A stretch of 64,000 nt of DNA from positions 62,001-126,000 of the forward strand of contig NZ_AXAY01000009.1 of the NCBI RefSeq assembly GCF_000473045.1. The letters run 5' to 3'. The notes below the pieces were generated by a model. It was not told where the DNA came from, ran no database searches, and was given only the letters and a program-made list of their open reading frames with translations. The translations under genes were made by a program, and so were the position numbers. This DNA is from Bradyrhizobium sp. WSM3983 (GTDB lineage: Bacteria > Pseudomonadota > Alphaproteobacteria > Rhizobiales > Xanthobacteraceae). Below, one piece after another: positions 26,749-35,654 of the stretch (position 1 is the stretch's first letter; the number at the start of each line of letters is the position of its first letter).

Positions 26749-27618
26749 GTGACTGTGCCGGTAAAGCACGCAGGCTGGGCAGATAATAGCACCACAATCG
26801 TAGATGGCTTCTCGCTGGAGATGACGGCCAAGGACGTCTTGTCTCTCCGTGAGGCTGCCTCGCACATTCCCCGTGGAGCTTCGGTCGCCGTTACGTTTCT
26901 GGCAGGAGAGACATTCGAAGCGCGCCTGGATGCAATCAGGGAGTTGCGCGCTCTGGGTTTCGAGCCGATGCCCCACCTTTCCGCCCGCCGCATTCGGTCT
27001 TCCTCCGAGTTCGAAGGCTTTTTGGTCTCTGTGGCGTCCGGCTACCGCGTGAAGCAGTGTTTCGTCATCGCCGGCGATGCGGCGGCGCCCGAGGGTCCCT
27101 ATTCCGACAGCATGGCGCTCCTCACGTCCGGTGCGTTCGAGCGAAGCGGAATATCCGCCATCGGAATCGGGGGTCACCCGGAAGGAAATCCCAGAATGTC
27201 GGGGGAGCAATGCTGGACCGTCCTCCAGCAAAAGTGTTCAGAGATTGCGAGCAGGGAGATGGAGCCATTTATCGTGACCCAGTTCGCGTTCGACGCCGAA
27301 CGTGTACTGGCTTGGCTCTCCCAGTTGCGCGCCCGTGGTATTGACGCTCCGGTTCGCATAGGTGTGCCGGGTCCCGCCGGAATCAAGGTTCTGCTTAGAT
27401 TCGCAGCGCGGTGTGGCGTCGCCGCGTCCGGCGCCGTGTTGGCAAAATACGGCATATCGCTCACCAATCTATTCGGGACGGCCGGCCCGGAAAAGATGAT
27501 CAACACGCTGGCGGCTGGCCTGAGGCCCGAGCACGGCCCGGTCAGCCTGCACTTCTATCCCTTTGGCGGTCTCGCGAAGACAGCGAACTGGGTCAGCGAA
27601 TACGCGCGATCGCGCTGA
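26749..27618 (+). CDS. metF: Methylenetetrahydrofolate reductase
   Basis: I start at GTG 26749 (gggaga 5 bp upstream), giving 289 residues, a normal bacterial MetF length. The TIM-barrel FAD enzyme pattern is clear: [79 protein letters not shown] and HFYPFGGL at the end. In this operon it should run as an oxidase of 5-methyl-THF, delivered by the demethylase, to methylene-THF, as MetF does in lignin-aromatic degradation by Sphingobium. It is a catabolic paralogue rather than the methionine-biosynthesis copy, judged only from its place. Confidence 0.92.
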   Translation: MTVPVKHAGWADNSTTIVDGFSLEMTAKDVLSLREAASHIPRGASVAVTFLAGETFEARLDAIRELRALGFEPMPHLSARRIRSSSEFEGFLVSVASGYRVKQCFVIAGDAAAPEGPYSDSMALLTSGAFERSGISAIGIGGHPEGNPRMSGEQCWTVLQQKCSEIASREMEPFIVTQFAFDAERVLAWLSQLRARGIDAPVRIGVPGPAGIKVLLRFAARCGVAASGAVLAKYGISLTNLFGTAGPEKMINTLAAGLRPEHGPVSLHFYPFGGLAKTANWVSEYARSR

Positions 27619-27652
27619 TGGGCGCTACCGCAAAGGGGACGGGGAGCCTTGG

Positions 27653-28510
27653 ATGAACGATATCAATATCTTGAAACTGCAATGCCCAAACCGTCCGGGT
27701 CTCGTCGCGGAAGTGGCGGGCTTTCTGGCCGATCGCAATTGCAACATCGTTGACGCGCAACAGTTTGACGACCCGTTCAGCGGTCGCTTCTTCATGCGTG
27801 TGGCGTTTCAGCCCGGCCAACGGGACAGCCTTGCGTCATTGGGACGGGAGTTCTCAGTGATCGCAGAAAACTGTAGTATGGAATGGTCCCTACGCGACTC
27901 GAACGAACGGAAGAAGGTTCTCCTGATGGTCTCCAAGTGGGACCATTGCCTTGGTGACCTGCTGTATCGCACTCGTATCGGAGAGCTGCCGATGGATGTC
28001 GTGGCGGTCGCCTCGAACCATCCTCGCGAAGCGATGCGAACGTTCGGTATCCTCGATATTCCCTTCCATTACTTCCCGGTAACAAGAGATTCAAGATCCA
28101 ACCAGGAAGCACAGATCAGGCAGCTCGTAAACCAGACCAAAGCCGATCTCATCGTACTGGCACGCTACATGCAAATCCTATCGGATGACCTTGCCGCGTT
28201 TCTGTCCGGCCGCTGCATTAACATTCATCACAGCTTCCTGCCTGGCTTCAAAGGCGCCAAACCCTATCATCAAGCGCATGAGCGTGGCGTGAAGATGATC
28301 GGAGCAACCGCTCATTACGTGACGGCAGATCTCGACGAAGGGCCGATCATCCACCAGGACGTAGAATCTATCAGTCATGCCGACAGCCCGGACGACCTGG
28401 TCCGCAAGGGTCGCGATATCGAGCGGCGCGTATTGGCGGAGGCGGTACGCCTCCATCTGAACGACCGTGTACTGTTGAACGACAGCCGCACCGTTGTCTT
28501 CAGGAATTGA
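27653..28510 (+). CDS. purU: Formyltetrahydrofolate deformylase
   Basis: ATG 27653 gives 285 residues. The N-terminal ACT domain is residues 1-85 ([27 protein letters not shown]). The formyl-transferase fold follows: [38 protein letters not shown] with catalytic histidine, [17 protein letters not shown] with catalytic aspartate. PurU hydrolyses 10-formyl-THF to formate and THF. In this operon it would close the cycle by freeing THF for the next demethylation. The ACT domain senses the methionine/glycine balance in E. coli PurU. Confidence 0.95.
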   Translation: MNDINILKLQCPNRPGLVAEVAGFLADRNCNIVDAQQFDDPFSGRFFMRVAFQPGQRDSLASLGREFSVIAENCSMEWSLRDSNERKKVLLMVSKWDHCLGDLLYRTRIGELPMDVVAVASNHPREAMRTFGILDIPFHYFPVTRDSRSNQEAQIRQLVNQTKADLIVLARYMQILSDDLAAFLSGRCINIHHSFLPGFKGAKPYHQAHERGVKMIGATAHYVTADLDEGPIIHQDVESISHADSPDDLVRKGRDIERRVLAEAVRLHLNDRVLLNDSRTVVFRN

Positions 28511-28513
28511 CGC

Positions 28514-29374
28514 GTGGCGCAGTTGATTGACGGTCGGGTGATGGCCCGCATCATCCACGGTGAAACAGCGGTCCGCGTGAGGAGGCTGAACGCGGAGGGT
28601 ACGAATCCAGCTCTCGCTGTGGTGCTTGTTGGCGATGACCCCGCCAGCGAGGTGTACGTCAGTCGCAAAGTGGCTGAATGCCGGAAAGCGGGCATCACGT
28701 CGGTCGAACATCGTATGCCTGCAGACAGTGACGAAACCAGCGTACTCGTATTGATCGATGCCCTGAACGAGGACCCATCCATCCACGGGATTCTTGTTCA
28801 GTTGCCGCTGCCGATCCAAATCAATGCGACCAGTGTGCTTGATCGCATTGCACCGGCAAAGGATGTCGACGGCTTTCACCCTGTCAATGTTGGACGCTTG
28901 TCAACGGGCATGGGTGGTCTGGTTCCATGTACGCCCCTCGGCGTCATGCGGTTGCTCGACAGCGTGATCGCCGACTATCGGGGACTCAACGCCGTCGTGA
29001 TCGGCAAGTCGAACATCGTCGGAAAGCCGGTCGCGATGCTACTGCTCGAGCGCGAGGCGACCGTCACGGTCACCCATATCCAGACGCGCAATCTTCCCGA
29101 TATTGCTCGCACCGCCGACATCATTGTGGCGGCGGCGGGGGCACCGCTGCTGGTGCGAGGCTCCTGGGTGAAGTCGGGCGCTGTCGTCATCGACGTCGGC
29201 ATCACACGGATGGTGCAAGCGGACGGCACGACGAAATTGGTGGGAGATTGCGCGACGACGGAGCTCGATCACGCACGTGCCGTAACTCCGGTGCCTGGCG
29301 GTGTCGGCCCGATGACTATCGCCTGTCTGCTCAGCAACACCGTTCAGGCCGCGGAGGCCGCACAACATCCGTAA
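28514..29374 (+). CDS. folD: Methylenetetrahydrofolate dehydrogenase / methenyl-THF cyclohydrolase
   Basis: GTG 28514 lies 3 bp after the purU stop and yields 286 residues. FolD motifs are all present: VGDDPASEVYVSRKVAEC with the catalytic lysine, ILVQLPLP, PAKDVDGFHPVN, CTPLGVMRLL, VIGKSNIVGKPVAMLLL, and TPVPGGVGPMTIACLL. It oxidises methylene-THF to methenyl-THF with NADP and hydrolyses it to 10-formyl-THF, the substrate of PurU. Order metF-purU-folD with tight spacing supports one transcript. Confidence 0.95.
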   Translation: MAQLIDGRVMARIIHGETAVRVRRLNAEGTNPALAVVLVGDDPASEVYVSRKVAECRKAGITSVEHRMPADSDETSVLVLIDALNEDPSIHGILVQLPLPIQINATSVLDRIAPAKDVDGFHPVNVGRLSTGMGGLVPCTPLGVMRLLDSVIADYRGLNAVVIGKSNIVGKPVAMLLLEREATVTVTHIQTRNLPDIARTADIIVAAAGAPLLVRGSWVKSGAVVIDVGITRMVQADGTTKLVGDCATTELDHARAVTPVPGGVGPMTIACLLSNTVQAAEAAQHP

Positions 29375-29399
29375 GAATGTCCGCACAAGCGATGTCAGG

Positions 29400-29744
29400 G
29401 TGTGTGTTAGCGACCTGAGACTGATGGCCCTGGTCGGCGTTCATTCGCACGAAATCGAACGCTCGCAGCCCATCATTGTTTCGGTCGAGCTGTCTCTCAT
29501 CGGAGAAGCTCCCGAGGCCCTTTGCGATACCATCGACTATCGCCAGATTATTCAGGTGGCCGAGGCTCTGTCCAAGATGCATATTCCGCTTATCGAGACC
29601 TTCGCGGACAGACTCGGGCGGGCGTGCATCGAATGGAACGGGGTCGAGCAGGCCCGGGTCAAGATCGTAAAGCCGCATGCCCTTGAGAAAGGGATTGCGA
29701 GCATTGAAGTCACGATCCGACGTGAAGACGAAATGACACTCTAG
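29400..29744 (+). CDS. folB: Dihydroneopterin aldolase-like protein (FolB/FolX family)
   Basis: The frame gives 114 residues from GTG 29400; the same frame is open upstream without a standard start, and the family usually has a few more residues before VSDLRLMALVGVHSHE, so the true start is uncertain. The remainder fits FolB: IIVSVELSL, DTIDYRQIIQVAEAL, IPLIETFADRLGRACIEW, VKIVKPHALEKGIASIEVTI. FolB makes 6-hydroxymethyl-dihydropterin on the way to folate. Beside a folate-consuming demethylase it may raise the cofactor pool. Confidence 0.8.
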   Translation: MCVSDLRLMALVGVHSHEIERSQPIIVSVELSLIGEAPEALCDTIDYRQIIQVAEALSKMHIPLIETFADRLGRACIEWNGVEQARVKIVKPHALEKGIASIEVTIRREDEMTL

Positions 29745-30296
29745 CCTCCTCCTTCCGAAGAAAGATTGTGGGTATCTGGTAGACGTTGCGTGGCTGGGAG
29801 AGAAAAAGAATCTCTGTCTATTCAGAAAAGGCGTGAAGCTTCGTATCCCCGAATCCAGAATAGAAGATCACGTCGCCAATTGCGGCTCGTTCATATCCGG
29901 CTTGAGCAGTTAACGCCACGTCCACTGCGACGCCGTCCGGCGAGGAGGCTTGTTGCAGCTTGCAAACCCTTTCGGCGAAGTCGTTCAGGCGTCGTGGTCG
30001 ATCGCGAACAATCTGTCTTCGCTTTGATGCATGCGGGCAATGAGGATACACTCGTCAAAGCCCGCCAATTGCCGCTGAAAGGAACGAAATCGTGGTACGC
30101 CGAAAAGGCGGGAAGACTTGGATAGCCAAAATCAATACCGCGGTCGAATAGCTTGCTCGCCGGCTCATCAAGAGTCCGCCCACAATCACCTGGCTGAAGC
30201 CCGGTTCGCGCTGACAAGCTCCGGGCTCCGTATGCAACACCTCGATATCTAGAGACAGCTAGAGCCAGACGACAATTGAGACGTCTGGCCCTAGCG
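29745..30296. other. Convergent intergenic region
   Basis: Two convergent units end here. Minus-strand frames around 29818-30051 and 29891-30217 look partly protein-like (GVAVDVALTAQAGYERAA), perhaps one decayed gene with a frame change, but I recognise no family. A terminator-like hairpin occupies 30259-30294. Confidence 0.35.
30259..30294 (-). terminator. Hairpin after outer-membrane channel gene
   Basis: CTAGAGCCAGACG pairs with CGTCTGGCCCTAG with one mismatch around a 10-base loop, just past the stop at 30297. No clear U-run follows on either strand, so efficiency is uncertain. Confidence 0.55.
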
Positions 30297-31343
30297 CTAG
30301 AATTTTACGGTTATGCCGGAATAGAGCGAGTTTTCTGTGCAGGTATGATTGTTGACACCATTAGTGTAGCACAAAAAGTTGGCCGGGTTGCTGTCGTCGA
30401 GACCGAACTTGTTTTTCCAGTATCTGTAGGCGACCCAGACGTCGACAAAGTGCGAATATTTCTCTCCCCAGATGGCCTTGCTGGCGTCGAACGTTAGCCG
30501 TATCGGCTCACTCTCTATCTGGACTGTCGTGTTGAATGACGCGGGAACCGAGTACGGACCCGGTCCGCCCGTTCCGCCCGGCCCATAGAAACCAGCGCGA
30601 CCACTGATTGCAAAGTATTGGAGCTCGGCAGGAAGGAAACCGAGGTCCATATAATAATTGATTTCCAGTGCCCAAGACGGATGATAGTTGAGCTCGCCAT
30701 CGGGAAGACCGGTCAGCCCGGGTGGCACAAACTGAGATCCGGTCTGAAGATATCCGTCGTGGGTCCACTCCTGATAAATAAGTGGAGCCACGTTCACATA
30801 GCCCTTATAGGGCAATGCAAACTGAAATTGCAGGCCCGCTAAGAGTTTCCTCGTATCAGAGGCATAATATGAATTTTCCGTGCCAACGTCCGCGCCCACT
30901 TCAAATGAGATATTATTCAGAGGACCGAGATTGAACGCCTTGGTGTCGAAAATCTGGTTCCAGCCAAAGGTGCTTCGCGCGACGGCGTAAAATTCTGTTC
31001 GGCCGGCGCACCCAGTGGGGATAGCCAGCACAGGAGTGCAAGGTACGGCTGGATCGCTGTGGCTGGACTTGGAATAACCGAGATTGATGAAGTTGGTCCC
31101 GTAAGCCCACGCGTCAAAGTGCGTGAATGCAACCGTTTGTCTCGAGGTAAGATTCGTGACCCCAGGAAATGTCCCCGTGAATAAGTAGGCGTACGTCAAT
31201 CGGTTGTCGTTGACCAAAAAGAACGGAAGTTCGGGAGGAGGCGAGGTCTTTTTTACCGGCTTGGCCGGCACATCGGCCGCATAAACAGAACCTGCAATTG
31301 ATGCGGTAAACACCGCGGCAAGCACCAGCGAGCTGCGCTTCAT
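30297..31343 (-). CDS. Outer-membrane beta-barrel channel, Tsx-like
   Basis: I start at ATG 31343, which gives a signal peptide (MKRSSLVLAAVFTASIAGSVYA) and a mature protein of about 326 residues; the frame extends upstream into the shared repeat but that is not coding. A proline-rich linker (PAKPVKKTSPPPELP) precedes barrel sequence with FTHFDAWAYGTNFI, which resembles nucleoside-specific channel Tsx-like proteins, and the chain ends in phenylalanine (GITVKF) as barrels do. Its upstream region is shared with the demethylase operon, so import of the methoxylated substrate is a reasonable guess. Confidence 0.7.
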   Translation of the reverse strand: MKRSSLVLAAVFTASIAGSVYAADVPAKPVKKTSPPPELPFFLVNDNRLTYAYLFTGTFPGVTNLTSRQTVAFTHFDAWAYGTNFINLGYSKSSHSDPAVPCTPVLAIPTGCAGRTEFYAVARSTFGWNQIFDTKAFNLGPLNNISFEVGADVGTENSYYASDTRKLLAGLQFQFALPYKGYVNVAPLIYQEWTHDGYLQTGSQFVPPGLTGLPDGELNYHPSWALEINYYMDLGFLPAELQYFAISGRAGFYGPGGTGGPGPYSVPASFNTTVQIESEPIRLTFDASKAIWGEKYSHFVDVWVAYRYWKNKFGLDDSNPANFLCYTNGVNNHTCTENSLYSGITVKF

Positions 31344-31384
31344 CGAAATATCCCCCCTGGAAAGGCATTTTGTGAGCAGCACCA

Positions 31385-31647
31385 CTAGCGCGGATGAAGA
31401 GGCCCGGACCAAAGCCGTTTCGCTTTGCCGTCAGATCGTCCGGCGATGCCCGCATATGGCGGCCACATGTTCAGGGATATTCGAACCGGCTCACGGAATC
31501 GGGCAGGAGAAGGATGTCTTCGAAGCCGCTCACCGAGAGCTATTCGCTTCTGTGAGCCATTGGCGTCTTCGGCCGCCAAGCTTTCTTTGCTTGAGTCTCA
31601 ACCGGGCGAGTCTGCTTCCCGTCGGTCGGTAGGGCGACTTTGAAGTC
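31385..31647 (-). repeat. Shared upstream sequence, copy 2
   Basis: This is the inverted partner of 24916-25181. It lies 42 bp upstream of the channel gene start and ends near the stop of the MetE-like gene. The hairpin seen in copy 1 is partly lost here (GTGGCCGC-catat-GCGGGCAT), while the flanking bases are well kept. Confidence 0.8.
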
Positions 31648-31681
31648 GTCCAAAGGACAAGATCTCGCTCTCACCTGAGGT

Positions 31682-32701
31682 TCAATCGGCCAAGGCAATT
31701 TCTCGATGGAGTTCGAGAAGATCGCCGATCGTTTCGGGTGGCCGACGCCCAAATCCGCATTCGGTCGCTACCCCAAACTCCGTTCTGACCTGTCTTGCGG
31801 CGTTGAGACGGCGCTTTGCGCCTTCAATGCCGTCCGAGCGATGGATCAGTCCGAGATACAACTCCGCCGTTGCAGGAAGATCAAGCGCACGCAGCGGAGC
31901 GAAGTAGGACGCATCGTCCCGGTTTGCGGGGACCGGCATATGAACCCAGTGGATGGGGTGCGAGAGACCGTTGACCAGAGCGTTGGTGAACTCGACCATA
32001 AGGCCCATATCCTTCGGGTCGACGAAATGCTTTTCATCGCCTGGATCACCGTAGCAAAGATGAAACCCAAGCTCGACTTCGGGAGGTATGTCCGCGCTCA
32101 CGCGCACGATCGAGTCGACCAGTCGGTCCATCGGTAGCGCCTTGGCAAGCTCTGCATTCTCCAGAATGTACCAGAATTCGACCGCGACATCGAATTGAAG
32201 TGCGAGCTCAGTCGAGGGAATGTGGCTCACAATCTGCGAGATCTCTTCGCACAAGCGCATCTCATAGGCTGGCCACGCGACAGGTAGAGAATCGAGCTCG
32301 CAGAAGGAGGAGATTACCGCGATGGGCGTCGGCAAGCTGACCTGGAAGCGCGTTTCCGGCGCAATGTTGCCGGCAGCTTTCGCAGTTCGGAAGTCGCGAT
32401 AAGACGTCAGCGCGGCTTCGGCGTAGCCCAAGGCGCCGAACTGGACCTCTCCGGTCGCGCGAAAGACGGGAAACTTGAAGCCGCCTTCGATTTCTCGTAT
32501 CGCGGCCACTTCGAGACCCCTGGTTTTGGCAAGGACGTCTGTTTGCCACAATATCCAGTTCCTGCGCACGCCCGTCTCGCCGTCGGGGATCCGCTTGATC
32601 CGCGCCCCCAGTGTGGTTCCGATCAGGTCGAACACAGCCGAAGCAGACTCGAGAGGAACGCTCCCAACAAGAGCGATCGGTCTTCCTGTCTTCTTAGCCA
32701 A
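31682..32701 (-). CDS. MetE-like cobalamin-independent methyltransferase (UROD/MetE fold)
   Basis: This 339-residue protein matches the C-terminal catalytic half of MetE-type enzymes. Zinc ligands expected for thiol activation are visible: H214 and C216 in FHLCYGD and C315 in TECGFGRR. Other landmarks are LVGSVPLES and IRRIPDGETG-like IKRIPDGETGVRRNW near the start. Short stand-alone forms transfer methyl groups from folate or other methyl donors to thiols. Opposite a THF-demethylase operon it could recycle methyl-THF into methionine or transfer the methyl from another donor. It lies upstream of the channel gene in the same direction. Confidence 0.8.
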   Translation of the reverse strand: MAKKTGRPIALVGSVPLESASAVFDLIGTTLGARIKRIPDGETGVRRNWILWQTDVLAKTRGLEVAAIREIEGGFKFPVFRATGEVQFGALGYAEAALTSYRDFRTAKAAGNIAPETRFQVSLPTPIAVISSFCELDSLPVAWPAYEMRLCEEISQIVSHIPSTELALQFDVAVEFWYILENAELAKALPMDRLVDSIVRVSADIPPEVELGFHLCYGDPGDEKHFVDPKDMGLMVEFTNALVNGLSHPIHWVHMPVPANRDDASYFAPLRALDLPATAELYLGLIHRSDGIEGAKRRLNAARQVRTEFGVATECGFGRRPPETIGDLLELHREIALAD

Positions 32702-32765
32702 CCCAGCCTCCTTTGAACGGTGTCACGCGAGACCCGATTTCTGAGCCAGGCCGGTGCGCTGGAGC

Positions 32766-33005
32766 TTACCCCTGGGGCCCTTCTGGATCTTTGTCAAAAT
32801 AACGATTTTGCGTGACATCTTTCAACTCCAGACGACCACCAATGCGACCGGGCACTGAACCATCTCCATCGCTCGGCTGCATCTGTTCTTCCTCAATGAA
32901 TGCGAACCCCTCGCTCACGCCATGCCGGTATCGGACCCACAATGTCTCGCAGTTGCCCCTCCTAGGCCTAGGATCTGGACGCTGAAATCCCACAATCTCC
33001 GCCAT
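32766..33005 (-). CDS. Small uncharacterised protein (79 residues)
   Basis: From ATG 33005 the frame gives a charged protein with MAEIVGFQRPDPRPRRGNCE at the start, then WVRYRHGVSEGFAFIEEEQM and a C-terminal GGRLELKDVTQNRYFDKD. It is 64 bp upstream of the MetE-like gene on the same strand, so they may be co-transcribed. The ribosome binding site is weak. I recognise no family. Confidence 0.4.
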   Translation of the reverse strand: MAEIVGFQRPDPRPRRGNCETLWVRYRHGVSEGFAFIEEEQMQPSDGDGSVPGRIGGRLELKDVTQNRYFDKDPEGPQG

Positions 33006-33150
33006 ACCGCTCAAGCATTTTCGGTCTGCCCTCGAACAGTTTTTGTTCTTCGAAAGGGGAAGAGGGGGCCGGTAATAGTGCCGACGATATCGGCGCCGTA
33101 CTGGGATTGTCGATAATAAGGCTTCAGCAACATTACAGGAGAGGGTCGCA

Positions 33151-33690
33151 ATGCGTTCCAAGGAAATGACGGCTGTTGACGTGGCTGCATCTGCTCCACC
33201 GAAGATTGAGCGCTTCGCCCATGTCAGCTTGCCTTGCCGGGATCTCAAAGAAGGCGTGGCGTTCTACGCCGATGTTTTCGGTGGGCAGCTTCGGGTCATG
33301 ACGGAGATCTTCGCCGGTTTCGTGATCGGCGAAGTGAATATTGGTCTTGGCACGGAAGGCGTATCGTTCCCCCAAGGTGGGGCGGAGTACCCTCATATCG
33401 CCTTTTACATCGCTGCGTCGGAAGTTCAGCCGTGGCGGCAATGGCTGTCTCAATGGGACATTCCGATAACGAAAATGTGGACCCGCCTCGGCAAGGAGGC
33501 GCTGATGTTCCTGCGCGATCCGTCTGGGAACGTCATCGAAATGTTCTGCCGCGAGGGGTTCGAGGGCGCGGAAAGCCTCGCCCGCGGGACAGCGCGTGGC
33601 GGCGGGATCGCGGTGGATCTGGATACGCTGCGCTATGACACGTGGAAGCGGCCACCCGAGCGCTCGCGGACCATTGTCTGGAGTACATGA
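33151..33690 (+). CDS. VOC-family protein (glyoxalase/extradiol fold)
   Basis: ATG 33151 follows aggagag with good spacing and gives 179 residues. One VOC module pair is visible: IERFAHVSLPCRDLKEGVAFYADVFGG, then YPHIAFYIAASE and LRDPSGNVIEMFCREG. Potential metal ligands are H24 (RFAHVSL), a histidine in YPHIAFY and a glutamate in NVIEMF. It could be an isomerase, hydrolase-like or single-domain dioxygenase; nothing fixes the reaction. It starts the plus-strand run of genes leading to the CrtI-like oxidoreductase. Confidence 0.8.
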   Translation: MRSKEMTAVDVAASAPPKIERFAHVSLPCRDLKEGVAFYADVFGGQLRVMTEIFAGFVIGEVNIGLGTEGVSFPQGGAEYPHIAFYIAASEVQPWRQWLSQWDIPITKMWTRLGKEALMFLRDPSGNVIEMFCREGFEGAESLARGTARGGGIAVDLDTLRYDTWKRPPERSRTIVWST

Positions 33691-33866
33691 ACGCCTCCGG
33701 CTGCGGCGCGTGGCGAACCGTCAGAGTCGGCGCGCACCGCGCCTGCGACGCCAGGAGGGCGTTGCGGGCTCGCAGGCCTTCGAATTTGAACGCAGGCGGT
33801 AAGGCTCGTAGACTGACGAGCATAGCGCGGATCGCCTGAGAGACTATTACAGAGCGGGAGTGGAGT

Positions 33867-35474
33867 ATGGTGCGAGAATTCGACGGCATCGTAGTTGGCG
33901 GTGGTCACAACGGGCTCATCTGCGCCTCATATTTGGCCAAGGCCGGCTGGAAGATGGCCGTCGTCGAGCGCAATCAGGTAATGGGCGGCGGCTGCTCCAC
34001 CGAGGAGATCGCTGCGCCTGGTTACCGGCACAATACGCACAGCTGTTACCACTTCATCGGCGAAGGTCCCGTGCTGGATGATCTCCAGCTGCACAAGTAC
34101 GGTCTGTCCTACATCTATCCCGAGGTCCAGCACGCGCAGATCTTTCGCGATGGGAAAGCTGTAACCATTCATCGTGACTTCGAACGGACCGTGCAATCGA
34201 TAGCGCGGTTCTCGCGTGCGGACGCAGAGCGCTATCGCGAGGTATATCATCGTTTCGGGCACAAGATGGGTCCTCTCATGACCCAGTTCATGTACTCTGA
34301 TCCTCTTTCTCCAGCTGAGCTTGCCGATCGGTTCTCCGGGCCGGACAGCGATGAGCTGTTCTCCTACGCGCCGCTCACACTGCATCAGGCGGTCGAGCGG
34401 AACTTCGAGAATGAATATGTCCGCATGTTCTTCAATTGCATTTTGCACGCGGTGGCTGTGGAGAATATTCCGGGCGTCGGATTGCTCTTTCCCCGACTAC
34501 TGACCCGCCTGAACAAGCTGGGCCTTCCCGTTAACGGCGCCGTTTCAGTTTCTTTGGCTCTGGAGCGGTTGTTGGAAGAGCATGGCGCGACGTTGATCCG
34601 CGGGCGACATGTCAGCGCCATCACGTCCGACTCGGAAGGTGTAACCGGCGTTCGGCTGGATAATGGCGACATTCTTTCATCGCGCCTGGTCGCGAGCTCG
34701 ATTGACGCCCCCCAGACGATTCGCATCGCAGGTGAGGAGAACTTTCCGGGCAAGGTCGTCGAAGGTCTTCGGAACTATGAATGGTGCGCGCACAGCTTGG
34801 TAACCTTGCACGTCGCCTTGAACGAGCCCCCCCGCTATGAAGCGGCGGAGAAATTCGATCCCGACGTAGCGCGCGCTTGGGACACGGTGTTCGGGGCGGA
34901 TACCACTGCGGAGATCGACAGGGTCTTCGATGAGGTGCATGAAGGCAAGCTGCCGACGCGACTGGCAGGAAACAGCTGTTGTTCCTCCAAGTTCGATCCG
35001 TCACTGGCCCCGGCGGGAAAGCACGTGGCCTTCTGGTGGCCCTGGGCACCTTATGAACTGGATGGTGACCCTGCGAATTGGGATGTCCGCGAGGATGAAA
35101 TCTCCGAGACCATGCTTTCGCAATGGCGCGAGTTCGCTCCGAACATGAATGAGAAGAATGTCGTCGCGAAAGCGATATTCTCACCGGTCGATATCGAGCG
35201 ACATTGCATCAACATGGTACGTGGGAGCCACCACTCGGGTGCCTACACGCCGACGCAGCTTGGCGCCAATCGCCCGATCCCTGAACTTGGCCATTACGGT
35301 ACGCCCCTGAAGGGGCTCTACCTCTGCGGTGCGAGCAGCCATGCGGGCGGGGCGGTGACGGGTAGTCCAGGGTACAATGCGGTCCGGCGGATTGCGCAGG
35401 ATTATGACGTCAAGAAGTGGTGGAAGCCCGTGCCTCGACCAGCTTGGCCTCCAAGGTCGGGCGAGCATGGCTAA
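33867..35474 (+). CDS. FAD-dependent oxidoreductase, phytoene-desaturase-like
   Basis: This 535-residue protein has an N-terminal ADP-binding motif GIVVGGGHNGLICASYLAKAG (glycines at about 10-15), the dinucleotide E with ERNQVMGGGCSTEE, and the C-terminal FAD motif GLYLCGASSHAGGAVTGSPGYNA. The overall pattern is that of CrtI/PYROXD2-like amine oxidoreductases. Several such proteins sit in aromatic clusters with unknown substrates. It is followed by a dehydrogenase and a hydrolase in the same direction. Confidence 0.85.
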   Translation: MVREFDGIVVGGGHNGLICASYLAKAGWKMAVVERNQVMGGGCSTEEIAAPGYRHNTHSCYHFIGEGPVLDDLQLHKYGLSYIYPEVQHAQIFRDGKAVTIHRDFERTVQSIARFSRADAERYREVYHRFGHKMGPLMTQFMYSDPLSPAELADRFSGPDSDELFSYAPLTLHQAVERNFENEYVRMFFNCILHAVAVENIPGVGLLFPRLLTRLNKLGLPVNGAVSVSLALERLLEEHGATLIRGRHVSAITSDSEGVTGVRLDNGDILSSRLVASSIDAPQTIRIAGEENFPGKVVEGLRNYEWCAHSLVTLHVALNEPPRYEAAEKFDPDVARAWDTVFGADTTAEIDRVFDEVHEGKLPTRLAGNSCCSSKFDPSLAPAGKHVAFWWPWAPYELDGDPANWDVREDEISETMLSQWREFAPNMNEKNVVAKAIFSPVDIERHCINMVRGSHHSGAYTPTQLGANRPIPELGHYGTPLKGLYLCGASSHAGGAVTGSPGYNAVRRIAQDYDVKKWWKPVPRPAWPPRSGEHG

Positions 35475-35654
35475 TGCTTCGAGGAGGCCGCGTCTCGTGC
35501 CGGACGAAGTCCTCTTCGTTTAGGACAAGCTTTTTCAAGGAGGACCGGGAGCGTCCGATCCTCTCGCAATCGAACTATGGCGAGCAGTGCTGGTCGCGAG
35601 CCGGCTGTCGTTAGCACGGCGTCCCGTCGCAGCCGCTCATGAACCTGGCCGGAC

